Below are positions 55,362 to 64,000 of a stretch of DNA of 64,000 nucleotides, piece after piece. Source of the DNA: Corynebacterium minutissimum (GTDB lineage Bacteria > Actinomycetota > Actinomycetes > Mycobacteriales > Mycobacteriaceae); the NCBI RefSeq assembly GCF_000988205.1, contig NZ_LAYQ01000016.1, forward strand, positions 124,001 through 188,000, written 5' to 3'. Below the pieces are notes generated by a model, which ran no database searches, was not told the DNA's origin, and saw nothing but the letters and a program-made list of their open reading frames with translations. Each line of letters starts with the position of its first letter. Positions within the stretch are counted from its first letter, which is position 1. The position numbers were made by a program, and so were the translations under genes.

Positions 55362-55859
55362 ATGGCTGAGAACACCACCCCCAAGGACGTCGCCGAGCAG
55401 ACCGCACCGGCTAACGACGCCACCCCGGCCCCTGCCCCGGAGCGCAACAAGAACCTGGAGACCGATTTCGGCACCACCCGCATCGATGATGTCGTTGTGT
55501 CCAAGATCGCCGGCATCGCCGCCCGCGAGGTTTCCGGCGTCGCCGCCCTCGGCGGCGGTGGCGCCCGCATGATGGGTTCCATCCGCGAATCCTTCGGTGC
55601 TTCCGAGGACGTACGCCAGGGTGTTTCCGTCGAGGTGAACAACGGCACCGCCTCCATTGATATCGCCATCATCGCCGAGTATGGCGTGGCCATCCACGAG
55701 CTCGCCGAGGCTATCCGCCGCAACATCATGAACGCGGTCGAGCGCATGACCGGCCTGTCCGTGGACCGTGTCGATGTCGTCGTCCACGACGTCAAGCTGC
55801 CGCGCGAAGAAGACGAGTCTGCCGAAACGGCCCCGGCAGTTACCCAGGGCCAGGCATAA
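55362..55859 (+). CDS. Asp23/Gls24 family envelope stress protein
   Basis: 165 residues. A Pro/Ala-rich, probably disordered N-terminus (1-35) precedes the Asp23 domain: TRIDDVVVSKIAGIAAREVS, GVSVEVNNGTASIDIAIIAE and VERMTGLSVDRVDVVVHDVK. In Firmicutes this protein is tethered to the membrane by AmaP; the last gene of this cluster is AmaP-like. A role in envelope stress is inferred from the family. Confidence 0.87.
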   Translation: MAENTTPKDVAEQTAPANDATPAPAPERNKNLETDFGTTRIDDVVVSKIAGIAAREVSGVAALGGGGARMMGSIRESFGASEDVRQGVSVEVNNGTASIDIAIIAEYGVAIHELAEAIRRNIMNAVERMTGLSVDRVDVVVHDVKLPREEDESAETAPAVTQGQA

Positions 55860-55860
55860 C

Positions 55861-56166
55861 GTGACCTCTGCCGAGCTCACCCTCCCCATTGCCACGTCCA
55901 TAGCGGAGGCGGTGACGGATCTGAGGGGCGTCGCCAAGCTTTCGCCCGGCCGGTTCGGGGAGGTCGCGCTGCTCTTCCCCGGTGAGCGCGTGCACGGCAT
56001 CCGCCGCCCCAGCCCACAGGATGACACGCACCTGGAGCTGCACATCGTCGTTGATGTCAGCGCTGGCGTTCCCCTCGCCGAGCTTGGCGACGCCACCCGC
56101 ACCACCGTCCGCGTCACCTGGCCCGCGGTGCGCCGCGTGGACGTTGTCTTCGACGACGCGGTCTAA
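55861..56166 (+). CDS. Small hypothetical protein of the Asp23 cluster
   Basis: 101 residues from GTG 55861, one base after the previous stop. It resembles a stripped Asp23-like fold (LHIVVDVSAGVPLAELGDAT then TWPAVRRVDVVFDD), which alternates strands as in Asp23, but the match is weak. It is conserved by position in such clusters of actinobacteria, to my knowledge. Confidence 0.65.
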   Translation: MTSAELTLPIATSIAEAVTDLRGVAKLSPGRFGEVALLFPGERVHGIRRPSPQDDTHLELHIVVDVSAGVPLAELGDATRTTVRVTWPAVRRVDVVFDDAV

Positions 56167-56198
56167 AAGGAACCGACCCACAGAACTAAAGGAAAACC

Positions 56199-56393
56199 AT
56201 GAAGAATTACACCTCCCTCGGCGTGATCGCCGGCTTGGTTCTGGCCTTTTTCATCTACCTCGGCGTGTGGTACGTCGCGCTCGCGGTGCTGCTCGCCGCA
56301 GTCGGTGGCGTGATTGGCGCGCATTTCGACGGCCGCATCGACCTCACTGCGGTATGGAAGGGCGTGGTCGGCCAGGATAGAGGCCGAGGCTAG
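56199..56393 (+). CDS. Small membrane protein, DUF2273-like
   Basis: 64 residues with two membrane segments (LGVIAGLVLAFFIYLGVW and VALAVLLAAVGGVIGAHFDG) joined by a short turn, the DUF2273 plan. AAAGGA precedes ATG 56199. These proteins accompany Asp23 and AmaP and probably help anchor Asp23. Confidence 0.78.
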   Translation: MKNYTSLGVIAGLVLAFFIYLGVWYVALAVLLAAVGGVIGAHFDGRIDLTAVWKGVVGQDRGRG

Positions 56394-57277
56394 TGAGCAC
56401 CGCCAAACACGGCCGCACCCGCTTTTCTCTGCGCGCGATGGAGAAGGTGATTAGCTCCGCCATCGCGAGTGTGCCGGGAACCGCGGCTGTCGACGCCAAA
56501 CTAGCCGGCCTGGCCGGCCGCGCCTTTCCGCACGTGATGGCGCAGATGGATCCGGATACGCAGATGGTGGCTGTCGACGTCGATATCGCCGTCTACTGGC
56601 CCTCCCCCGTCACCGACGTTGCGGCGGCCGTTCGCACCGCGATACGAGAGGCCGTGCGTGATTTCACCGGTTTCCGGACCACCCGCGTCAACGTCACCGT
56701 GGGTGGCGCCGTGGCAGGCGAACGCACGACCGCCTTGGCGGTCGAGACACGGGCGCCGCTGCCGGCGCAGATCCCGGCGATTGTTCCGGAGCGCACCCTC
56801 AAGCCCATCACCACCGCGCACGGCGCGCCCGTGCGCCACATCGAGGTCCCACGCGAGGCTACGGTACGTGCCGTGGCGGCACCGGAGGGACCGCGGGTGC
56901 GGGGTGTTGCCGCGCCATCCGAGGTTGCGGTTCGCACGGAAGGTTTCGGCCCTTCAGAGCAGCGCTACGACGAGCTGCGGCCAATCGTTACGGCAGCGCC
57001 GCGGCCGCTGCGCGTTATTGCTGACCCCGCGCCCGTCAACGTTCGTTCGGTGGCGTCGCCCCAGGAATTCGCGTTGCGCCGCATCACTACTCCCCGCCCG
57101 GTCCAGCCGCGGCACGTGGACGTTCCACAGGCACCAGCGCTGCGCTCCCCGCACGCCGAGCCGCTCCAGCTGCGCCCGATTGAGATTCGGCCCTCGGCCC
57201 AGTTCACACGCCGGGTAGACGTCCCGCGCCCGGCGCCGCTGCGCGCCATCACGATCAACGATAGGAGGCCATTATGA
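56393..57277 (+). CDS. Asp23/Gls24-like protein with Pro/Arg/Val repeat tail
   Basis: 294 residues from GTG 56393, sharing one base with the previous stop. Residues 10-125 form a second Asp23-like domain (AVDVDIAVYWPSPVTDVAAA). The remaining 170 residues are about a dozen degenerate repeats of 10-14 residues on the pattern P-x-x-(V/L)-R-x-(V/I)-x-x-P, as in PVRHIEVPREATVRAVAAP. The repeat tail is strongly basic and Pro-rich, so it is likely extended and may bind cell-wall polymer, nucleic acid or lipid heads. No repeat of this kind is known to me. Confidence 0.65.
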   Translation: MSTAKHGRTRFSLRAMEKVISSAIASVPGTAAVDAKLAGLAGRAFPHVMAQMDPDTQMVAVDVDIAVYWPSPVTDVAAAVRTAIREAVRDFTGFRTTRVNVTVGGAVAGERTTALAVETRAPLPAQIPAIVPERTLKPITTAHGAPVRHIEVPREATVRAVAAPEGPRVRGVAAPSEVAVRTEGFGPSEQRYDELRPIVTAAPRPLRVIADPAPVNVRSVASPQEFALRRITTPRPVQPRHVDVPQAPALRSPHAEPLQLRPIEIRPSAQFTRRVDVPRPAPLRAITINDRRPL

Positions 57278-57852
57278 GTGAGAGCTCCCTGCCCGTTGGC
57301 TTTGGTCAACGCCCGAAGGCCTCCCCGCCGGCGCGCGGCTGGACCATCATCCTGGGCGTCGTCCTGCTCGTCGCCGCCGTGGTCGTGGGGCGTGAGGCCT
57401 GGGTCGTGGGTGCCGATGAGGGCGCTGCGTCGTGGTTGCAGCCGTTCATCGATGTGATGTCCTCCCCGGAGATCCACGGGTGGATGCTGGTGGCCGGCGG
57501 TGCGGCCATCCTCATCGGACTGATTTTGTTGTGGGCGGCGTGTGCGCCGCGGAAGACGACGCACGTGCGGATTGGCTCCGAGGATGCGTCGATGTGGTTG
57601 CGCGCGGTGGACATTGCGCGGGTGGCGTCGGCAACGGCGCGTCGGGTGCCAGGAACTACGGCAGCGCGCAGTAGGGCGCGGATCTCTAAGGACCAAGCGC
57701 GCATTACGGTGACTGCGACGGGCGATGCCGACGACGCGCAGCTTAAAGAGCGCGTGACTGAGGCGGTGACCGCAGCACTCGCGGCTATTACCCCGACTCC
57801 GGACATCACCGTGGTGCTTGAGGATGAACAGGAGGAGATCGCTAATGTCTAA
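57274..57852 (+). CDS. DUF6286-type membrane protein of the Asp23 cluster
   Basis: 192 residues with two membrane segments (about 23-42 and 72-90) and a C-terminal soluble domain (ARISKDQARITVTATGDADD) that resembles the extracytoplasmic part of AmaP. It overlaps both neighbours (4 and 8 bases). Confidence 0.7.
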   Translation: MSESSLPVGFGQRPKASPPARGWTIILGVVLLVAAVVVGREAWVVGADEGAASWLQPFIDVMSSPEIHGWMLVAGGAAILIGLILLWAACAPRKTTHVRIGSEDASMWLRAVDIARVASATARRVPGTTAARSRARISKDQARITVTATGDADDAQLKERVTEAVTAALAAITPTPDITVVLEDEQEEIANV

Positions 57853-58411
57853 GGCGCTTGCCGGCGTGGACCGTACGATCCTTGCCATTGTGGGAGTCCT
57901 TCTCATTGCTCTGGGCGCGTGGCCGATTCTCATTCACTTCGACGTGTCTTTTGCCACCTACCTGGCAACGTGGGTTGACCACGACACATGGGCGGGCTTA
58001 CCGGAGCAGGGCTGGTGGCCCTATGCGCTGGGCTTGGCGACGATTGTCTGCGCCCTAGCCGGTCTGTGGCTTGTGATCAGCAACCTGCGGCACCATCGGT
58101 TTAGCGCGGTCTCTTCGGAACAATCGAATGAGGAGGGAGCGATTAAAACTGAGATGTCCGCTATTGCAGGCGCGGTGGCGGATACCCTCGCTGAGGTTGA
58201 GGGCGTGGAGAAGGTCTCGCGGCTCGTCGCCTACGACCGCTCGCGGCCGACTCTGCAGTACGAGGTCCTGGCAGATCCCGATACCCCGTTGCTGCGAATC
58301 AAGGACGCCATCGAAGTCAACGACCGAGACTTCCGTGCCGCGTTCCCTGACGTGGATGTGGATACGCGATACAAGGTCCACTTCACGAAGGTGCGCAACG
58401 CGGTCCTCTAG
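57845..58411 (+). CDS. amaP: AmaP-like alkaline-shock membrane anchor protein
   Basis: 188 residues from ATG 57845. Two membrane helices (about 10-30 and 58-80) form a hairpin, followed by a soluble domain (EVEGVEKVSRLVAYDRSRPT and INDRDFRAAFPDVDVDTRYK-like). In Firmicutes AmaP ties Asp23 to the membrane. Last gene of the six-gene cluster and followed by a terminator. Confidence 0.75.
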   Translation: MSKALAGVDRTILAIVGVLLIALGAWPILIHFDVSFATYLATWVDHDTWAGLPEQGWWPYALGLATIVCALAGLWLVISNLRHHRFSAVSSEQSNEEGAIKTEMSAIAGAVADTLAEVEGVEKVSRLVAYDRSRPTLQYEVLADPDTPLLRIKDAIEVNDRDFRAAFPDVDVDTRYKVHFTKVRNAVL

Positions 58412-58430
58412 ATACCACCTACCCTGCTCA

Positions 58431-58452
58431 CAAAACTACTCGCGAGCAGGGT
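58431..58452 (+). terminator. Terminator of the Asp23 cluster
   Basis: ACCCTGCTC pairs with GAGCAGGGT over a short loop, followed by TTTTCTTCTT on the plus strand, 20 bases past the AmaP stop. Confidence 0.82.
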
Positions 58453-58497
58453 TTTTCTTCTTCCGGTTGCGGGGTTGCGGGTGCTGTTTTAGTCTCT

Positions 58498-59613
58498 GTG
58501 CCCATGGGGGATATCGAAACCTACCTCCGCCTTCGCAACTTGGGGATTGCGCTGGTGGAAAACATACCCAGCTCACCCGACGAGCTCCGCGCGCTAGGCG
58601 CCGACCCAGCCGACGCCACCGAACTTGCCGGCCTTAACCAGGTCTACTTCGGCCCCACCCGCTACACCGGTAAGCAAAAGAAAGCACGTGCAGCCGCCCT
58701 TGCCCAACGCCACAGCCTGGGTACCCTCACACTGATTGAGTCCTACGTTTCAAAAGTAAAGAAAACCCTCGATGCGTGGAACCTCCGAGCCAAACTCGCC
58801 GCCACACCCGCACACCACATCCCCACCGTTGCCACAGCACGGCTTAAAGAACTCAAGCGTAAAAGAACCGCCAAACCAGGCGTGCGCATCACCTACCGAG
58901 AGCAAGGGCCTAACACGCTCTCCAATACTGACGATGCCACCACCATTGCCAACATGCGCGCAGTCCTAGAATCCACCAACAACACCGACCTTCTACAAGC
59001 CGCCAACGACGTCTTCTTCAACCAAACCACCGGCACTAAGCCAGCGGTGCGCACCCAAGTCATCGTCACCTTGAACGAGTTGGACCAGATCATCAATGGT
59101 GACGGCGACGAGATCGAGCTCAACTTGACCAACGGTGCGCGCATGACAGGCGCTGAGTTTCTCACCCATAAGTTTGCCGAAATCGGCTACGCCACCATCG
59201 TCCACCCCATCGAAGGCCCCATCAACACCTGGCGGCTCGAGCGCGGAGCAAACTTCAACCAACGCCTTACCCTCCACGCCGAATTCCACACCTGCTCCAG
59301 ACCAGGCTGTAATAAGCCAGCTGATTACTGCCAAATCCATCATTTGGTGCCCTGGCAGGCTGGTGGCTTTACCAACATCAAGAACTTGACGTTCTTGTGT
59401 GCTTATCACAACGGTATTAACGACGATGACCCACAAAGGCCTACCGGGCGCGGCTACATGTACCGCCTCAACACCGGCGTTAGCTTCATCCCACCGTGGG
59501 GTACCCCAATCACCGCGATGCCGGAATACCAGGAAGCAGTCGCCAGACTCACCGCCGAAAAAGCAGCCACAGCGCCAGCCCAGCCACCGGACCCACCACC
59601 CGACAGCAGCTAA
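58498..59613 (+). CDS. HNH endonuclease domain protein (DUF222-type)
   Basis: 371 residues. A long helical N-terminal region (1-270) of the kind seen in actinobacterial DUF222 proteins ends in an HNH nuclease: CSRPGCNKPADYCQIHHLVP, then TNIKNLTFLCAYHN. The paired Cys may hold zinc. A Pro-rich tail follows. GTG 58498 or ATG 58504 may be the start; neither has a clear ribosome binding site. Such genes occur in many copies in actinobacterial genomes and are often linked to mobile DNA; the role is unknown. Confidence 0.8.
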   Translation: MPMGDIETYLRLRNLGIALVENIPSSPDELRALGADPADATELAGLNQVYFGPTRYTGKQKKARAAALAQRHSLGTLTLIESYVSKVKKTLDAWNLRAKLAATPAHHIPTVATARLKELKRKRTAKPGVRITYREQGPNTLSNTDDATTIANMRAVLESTNNTDLLQAANDVFFNQTTGTKPAVRTQVIVTLNELDQIINGDGDEIELNLTNGARMTGAEFLTHKFAEIGYATIVHPIEGPINTWRLERGANFNQRLTLHAEFHTCSRPGCNKPADYCQIHHLVPWQAGGFTNIKNLTFLCAYHNGINDDDPQRPTGRGYMYRLNTGVSFIPPWGTPITAMPEYQEAVARLTAEKAATAPAQPPDPPPDSS

Positions 59614-59994
59614 CACTCAGCCACCAAACACAAACGAGTAAAAGCGCCGGTAACCTGCAACAAAGGCGCTCCCGATAGAAGAACCCGTCAGACAAAACAT
59701 GCTGACGGGCATATCGGCGATCCCAAGTTGCGCTTCACTCGACGCCGGATACAACAGGGGCAGCCACGGCAGGATCCTTAAGCCCTTAAAGAACGAGACC
59801 CAGCAACCACAGCCAGGGTGACAGGGAACTTGGCGAACCCACGCAACGATTCAGGCGTTAACCTCACAGTTCAGTGGGCACATCGGCGATCTAAAACGCG
59901 GAACAGCGTGCTAGCAGCTATCTGCTCGAGAAGTGCAGAAGACCTGGCGGGTTACGAGCGTCGCGAGGATTTCGGCGGGCTGAACAGGGCCTCG
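59614..59994. other. Intergenic region with hairpins
   Basis: 381 bases between convergent genes. Hairpins AGCGCC/GGCGCT (59643-59670) and CCCGTCAG/CTGACGGG (59684-59709) are placed to end transcription of the HNH gene. A 16-base sequence GGGCA(T/C)ATCGGCGATC occurs at 59707 and again at 59877. Nothing else is recognised. Confidence 0.45.
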
Positions 59995-60759
59995 CTAATA
60001 AGGCGAGGCGGACTCGTTCCAAGGCGCGGATTCAGCGAGAATGACCTCCTGGATACGCCCAAAGGTGTGCAGCGTGCCCCGGGAAAGGTGGACGCGAAGC
60101 GGTTCCCCGACTTCCCCGGCCTCGATAGTGTGCCATGAGAAGTCGGTACGGATAAGCGCCCGGTTCTTGCGCTCCACGATGTGGAGGCCATGGTCAAGGA
60201 TGATGGTTTCGGAATCGGTACGGATGAACCACACTCGGTCCCCCACGCTGCGCCGCTTAAGACCGGTCAGGTTGCGATGGTCTTCTCGCAACCGCGTAAC
60301 GGATTCAACGACACCAAACCGATGCTCGAAGCCTTCGGCATCGGCAATCACGAGCGGTCGTCCTGGCCCAACGGGCCGGAGGGCTGACACCGTCCACGCC
60401 ACCGGCTGGCCACGCTGGCCCTCCTTGGATACCGGCCTTACCACCGCCACGGACGTCGCCTGTCGGCGCTGCTCCACACTGCGAGAGGCGGCAGCCGTAG
60501 GAGCTAGCGTCACGCGGTGTGTGGGCGTAACGACGAGCCAGAGGCCCTCGGTGACGAGATTGGCGTCGAGAGGCACAAGCGGGGGATGCACAGCCGCCAT
60601 CGCCTCCAGCCGCGCGGTGAGTTCGTCGTCAGGCACGCCCCAGCCGTAGCCCCCCGCCGCCAACATGCCAAACAAGGTTCCCAGGGGAAGGTCCGGTTGG
60701 CCTTCCCACGCGGCGCGCAGTGCGGCGAGGGTGCGGTCAATGCGGGTTGGGTCGAACAT
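59995..60759 (-). CDS. Hypothetical protein
   Basis: 254 residues from ATG 60759 (MFDPTRIDRTLAALRAAWEG); the frame is open to 60792. There is no signal peptide or membrane segment. A region of alternating strands (VWFIRTDSETIILDHGLHIV) suggests a beta-rich C-terminal half. I do not recognise the family. Confidence 0.6.
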   Translation of the reverse strand: MFDPTRIDRTLAALRAAWEGQPDLPLGTLFGMLAAGGYGWGVPDDELTARLEAMAAVHPPLVPLDANLVTEGLWLVVTPTHRVTLAPTAAASRSVEQRRQATSVAVVRPVSKEGQRGQPVAWTVSALRPVGPGRPLVIADAEGFEHRFGVVESVTRLREDHRNLTGLKRRSVGDRVWFIRTDSETIILDHGLHIVERKNRALIRTDFSWHTIEAGEVGEPLRVHLSRGTLHTFGRIQEVILAESAPWNESASPY

Positions 60760-60792
60760 AACGCTCAAGCCTAGTAGGCCCACGATCACCAA

Positions 60793-60824
60793 AGCCGCCC
60801 AACCCCATCAGGGATTGAGCGGCT
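60793..60824 (-). terminator. Probable tuf terminator
   Basis: AGCCGC pairs with GCGGCT with an inner CAA-CCC/GGG-TTG stem; the minus strand then reads TTTGGTGATC. A shorter AGGGCC/GGCCCT hairpin lies nearer to the tuf stop, at 60846-60860. Confidence 0.6.
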
Positions 60825-60868
60825 CACAGACCTGCTAAATCAGGAAGGGCCTTAGGCCCTAGCAAGAA

Positions 60869-62059
60869 TTAGCCCAGGATCTTGGTAACGCGGCCAGCGC
60901 CGACGGTACGGGAGCCCTCGCGGATAGCGAAGCGCAGGCCCTCGTCCATAGCGACCGGCTGGATGAGCTCTACGGACATCTCAACGTTGTCGCCCGGCAT
61001 AACCATCTCGGTGCCCTCAGGCAGCTTGACGACGCCGGTAACGTCGGTGGTGCGGAAGTAGAACTGCGGACGGTAGTTGTCCATGAATGGGGTGTGGCGG
61101 CCGCCCTCTTCCTTCTTCAGGACGTAGACGGAACCCTCGAACTTGGTGTGCGGGGTGTAAGCGCCCGGCTTGATGCAAACCTGGCCACGCTCAACCTCCT
61201 CACGCTTGGTACCACGCAGAAGCAGACCACAGTTGTCGCCAGCCTCGGTGTAGTCCATCATCTTGCGGAACATCTCGATACCGGTAACGGTGGTGGACAT
61301 CGACTTCTCCTTGATGCCGATGATCTCGATGTCCTCGTTGACGTTCAGGGAGCCACGCTCAACACGGCCGGTAACAACGGTACCGCGGCCGGTAATGGTG
61401 AAGATGTCCTCGATCGGCATCAGGAACGGCTTGTCCAGCTCGCGGACCGGATCCGGGATGGAGTCATCGCAAGCCTGCATCAGGTCGATAACAGACTGTA
61501 CCCACTTCTCGTCGCCCTCAAGAGCCTTCAGAGCGGAAATGTGAACGATCGGAGCTTCCTCATCGTAGTCCTGCTCAGCGAGCAGCTCACGGATCTCCAT
61601 CTCGACGAGCTCGATGATTTCCTCATCGTCAACCATGTCACACTTGTTCAGTGCAACGAGGATGTACGGAACGCCAACCTGGCGAGCCAGCAGAACGTGC
61701 TCGCGGGTCTGCGGCATCGGGCCATCGGTTGCAGCAACAACCAGGATAGCGCCGTCCATCTGAGCAGCACCGGTAATCATGTTCTTGATGTAGTCGGCGT
61801 GGCCCGGGGCGTCCACGTGTGCGTAGTGGCGCTTCGGGGTGGAGTACTCAACGTGGGAGATGTTGATGGTAATACCGCGCTCCTTCTCCTCAGGAGCCTT
61901 ATCGATCATGTCGAAGGCGAAAGCGGTGTTCTCCTCCGGGTAAGCGTCAGCCAGAACCTTGGTGATCGCTGCGGTGGTGGTGGTCTTGCCGTGGTCGACG
62001 TGTCCGATGGTGCCGATGTTCACATGCGGCTTCGTACGCTCGAACTTCTCCTTTGCCAC
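60869..62059 (-). CDS. tuf: Elongation factor Tu
   Basis: 396 residues. The GTPase motifs GHVDHGKTT (19-27), DAPGHADY and [10 protein letters not shown] are present, and the C-terminus [20 protein letters not shown] is canonical. It delivers aminoacyl-tRNA to the ribosome. It has its own promoter in the gap after fusA. Confidence 0.98.
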   Translation of the reverse strand: MAKEKFERTKPHVNIGTIGHVDHGKTTTTAAITKVLADAYPEENTAFAFDMIDKAPEEKERGITINISHVEYSTPKRHYAHVDAPGHADYIKNMITGAAQMDGAILVVAATDGPMPQTREHVLLARQVGVPYILVALNKCDMVDDEEIIELVEMEIRELLAEQDYDEEAPIVHISALKALEGDEKWVQSVIDLMQACDDSIPDPVRELDKPFLMPIEDIFTITGRGTVVTGRVERGSLNVNEDIEIIGIKEKSMSTTVTGIEMFRKMMDYTEAGDNCGLLLRGTKREEVERGQVCIKPGAYTPHTKFEGSVYVLKKEEGGRHTPFMDNYRPQFYFRTTDVTGVVKLPEGTEMVMPGDNVEMSVELIQPVAMDEGLRFAIREGSRTVGAGRVTKILG

Positions 62060-62182
62060 TGTTTGTCCTCCTGGACTCTATGGCGGCTACGTATTTCGCA
62101 GCCACGTGGTTTGTATTGCCATTGGCACTTCGAGCCGGAGCTCATAAGCGCTAATGACGCTTTCTTACGTGCCAGTTACACG

Positions 62183-62211
62183 ATCCTAGATTTATGCCGC
62201 AGTTTTTTCAA
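62183..62211 (-). promoter_or_regulatory. tuf promoter
   Basis: On the minus strand TTGAAA and TAGGAT are separated by exactly 17 bases, a strong SigA-type promoter about 125 bases upstream of the tuf ATG. The rest of the 362-base gap (62060-62421) is the 5' untranslated region and the fusA 3' end; no other gene is seen. Confidence 0.8.
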
Positions 62212-62421
62212 ACTGCCTAAATAGGAGGTAACCCCGCCCAACACGTGCGGACGTTGACCCTCGACAAGAATCAAATTAACGGATCCTGGGAGGGTAACGG
62301 CCGGCTCAACCCACATCATGCGTGTGCGCTCAGCCGACCGCTACCCCAAGGCGCGGAACTGGTCTTCCACTGGCGAAGACTACCAGCCCCGCATGTACGC
62401 CTTTGCGGCAGGGCCTAAAAG

Positions 62422-64000
62422 TTAGGCCTTGGCGCCGGTGCGCTCCTCGATGATCTCCTGTGCCACGGAGGACGGAACCTCAGCGTAGGAGTCGAAGACC
62501 ATGGTGAAGTTTGCACGACCAGCGGTGGAAGAACGCAGGTCACCGATGTAGCCGAACATCTCAGACAGCGGAACCTTGGCCTTGACGACCTTGGCGCCGG
62601 AGCGGTCTTCCATAGCAAAGACCTGGCCACGACGGGAGGAGATGTCACCGTTGACGGTACCCATGTACTCCTCCGGGGTCACAACCTCAACGGCCATGAT
62701 CGGCTCCAGCAGAACCGGCTTAGCCTTAGCGACGGCCTCCTTGAGGACCTGGGAGCCGGCGAGCTTGAAGGCCATCTCAGAGGAGTCAACGTCGTGGTAA
62801 GCGCCATCCTCGAGGGTGGCCTTGATGTTCACCAGCGGGAAGCCAGCGACGAAGCCGTACTGCATAGCGTCCTGGATACCAGCGTCGACGGACGGGATGT
62901 ACTCCTTCGGAACGCGGCCGCCGGTGACGGAGTTCTCGAACTTGTAGGTTGCGGACTCGCCCTCTTCCAGCTCTTCCGGCTCCGGGTTGTACGGCTCGAT
63001 GGTAACGATGACCTTTGCGAACTGGCCAGAACCACCGGTCTGCTTCTTGTGGGTGTATTCCAGGGACTCGACCTTCTTGCGGATGGTCTCGCGGTAAGCA
63101 ACCTGCGGGTTACCGATGTTGGCCTCAACCTTGAACTCGCGCTTCATGCGGTCAACCAGAACGTCGAGGTGCAGCTCGCCCATACCGCCGATAACGGTCT
63201 GGCCGGACTCCTCGTCGAGGTGAACGGTGAAGGTCGGGTCCTCTTCAGCGAGCTTCTGGATAGCGGTACCCAGCTTCTCCTGGTCAGCCTTGGTCTTCGG
63301 CTCAATAGCAACCTGGATAACCGGATCCGGGAAGTCCATGGACTCAAGGATGATCGGGTTGTCCGGGTTACACAGGGTGTCACCGGTGGTGGTTTCCTTC
63401 AGGCCGATGAACGCGTAGATGTTACCGGCGTCGGCGTGCTCGACCGGGTTCTCCTTGTTCGCGTGCATCTGGAAGAGCTTGCCCACGCGCTCCTTCTTGT
63501 TCTTGGTGGAGTTGAGCATCTGCTCGCCCGGGATAGCCTGGCCAGAGTAGACGCGCACGTAGGTGAGCTTGCCGAAGAACGGGTGCACGGCAATCTTGAA
63601 GGCCAGTGCGGAGAACGGCTCCTGGACGGAAGGCTTACGAGTCAGGGTCTCCTCACCGTCGAGGGAGGTACCGTTGACCTCGCCGATGTCCAGCGGGTTC
63701 GGGAGGTAGTCAACAATAGCGTCGAGCAGCGGCTGGACACCCTTGTTGCGGTAAGCGGTACCGCAGAGGACCGGGTAGATCTCGGAGCTCACGGTCAGCT
63801 TGCGGATAGCGCCCTTGATTTCCTCAATGGTCAGCTCTTCGCCGCCGAAGTACTTCTCCATGAGCTCTTCGTCGGACTCAGCGACGGTCTCGAGCAGCTT
63901 CTCGCGGTACTCTTCAGCCTTCTCCTGCAACTCGGCAGGGATCTCCTCGATAGTGGCTTCGGTTCCGGTTTCTACCTTGCCGCGCCAGGTCAGCGCCTTC
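62422..64000 (-). CDS. fusA: Elongation factor G, 5' end outside the window
   Basis: The frame is open through base 64000; the first full codons give [20 protein letters not shown], an internal EF-G sequence, so the GTPase domain lies beyond the window. Visible parts are domain II onward: [39 protein letters not shown] and [24 protein letters not shown] sequence. EF-G moves tRNA and mRNA after peptide transfer. Standard order (rpsL-rpsG-fusA-tuf) is expected upstream. Confidence 0.97.
   Translation of the reverse strand, partial: KALTWRGKVETGTEATIEEIPAELQEKAEEYREKLLETVAESDEELMEKYFGGEELTIEEIKGAIRKLTVSSEIYPVLCGTAYRNKGVQPLLDAIVDYLPNPLDIGEVNGTSLDGEETLTRKPSVQEPFSALAFKIAVHPFFGKLTYVRVYSGQAIPGEQMLNSTKNKKERVGKLFQMHANKENPVEHADAGNIYAFIGLKETTTGDTLCNPDNPIILESMDFPDPVIQVAIEPKTKADQEKLGTAIQKLAEEDPTFTVHLDEESGQTVIGGMGELHLDVLVDRMKREFKVEANIGNPQVAYRETIRKKVESLEYTHKKQTGGSGQFAKVIVTIEPYNPEPEELEEGESATYKFENSVTGGRVPKEYIPSVDAGIQDAMQYGFVAGFPLVNIKATLEDGAYHDVDSSEMAFKLAGSQVLKEAVAKAKPVLLEPIMAVEVVTPEEYMGTVNGDISSRRGQVFAMEDRSGAKVVKAKVPLSEMFGYIGDLRSSTAGRANFTMVFDSYAEVPSSVAQEIIEERTGAKA

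Overview
The window is chromosomal DNA of a mycolic-acid actinobacterium, almost certainly a Corynebacterium. The evidence is the S10-spc-alpha ribosomal gene order, a single ESX/type VII secretion locus (eccC-eccD-mycP-eccB) next to truA, a PtsS-ScrB-type sucrose module and DtxR-type operators. The species cannot be fixed by eye.

Region 1 to about 20.92 kb is foreign, visibly more A+T-rich in its left half. Its right end is the junction between a large serine integrase (19410-20885) and eccC, which is cut inside its first Walker A motif. The other half of eccC is not in the window, so the element runs past base 1 and is at least 20.9 kb long. It carries, from the right: integrase; a two-gene BcgI-like restriction-modification system; a small serine resolvase; a DUF4192 protein; a small ORF; an SSB; an XRE-type regulator; a large coiled-coil surface protein; and a divergent small-molecule locus.

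That locus (219-10971) is the most interesting part. Leftward: a clavaminate-synthase-like Fe(II)/2-oxoglutarate oxygenase, an SbnB-like dehydrogenase, a fold-type III PLP decarboxylase, an SbnA-like synthase and a MATE exporter. Rightward: a Tat lipoprotein of the peptide/nickel/opine-binding family, two permeases and a fused double ATPase. Two DtxR-like boxes lie in the divergent control region. Together they look like an iron-repressed pathway that makes, exports and re-imports a 2,3-diaminopropionate- or ACEGA-derived metallophore, with no NRPS or NIS synthetase in view.

Region 20.9-26.1 kb is the remainder of the ESX locus. From 26.2 to 34.5 kb are truA, rplQ-rpoA-rpsD-rpsK-rpsM, infA, an L,D-transpeptidase, map, adk and secY. 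At 34.9-37.7 kb is a pair resembling the 10-methyl fatty acid (tuberculostearate) methyltransferase and reductase. From 38 to 54.7 kb are the spc and S10 operons, interrupted by two non-ribosomal modules: DUF6457-fdhD-focA, and ptsS-scrB-scrK plus a small membrane gene. Four essential ribosomal genes (rplO, rplF, rpsH, rpsC) each lack one base, which is most likely a sequence error. From 55.4 to 58.4 kb is an Asp23/Gls24-AmaP envelope-stress cluster, then an HNH-endonuclease-like gene, a hypothetical gene, tuf and the 3' part of fusA.
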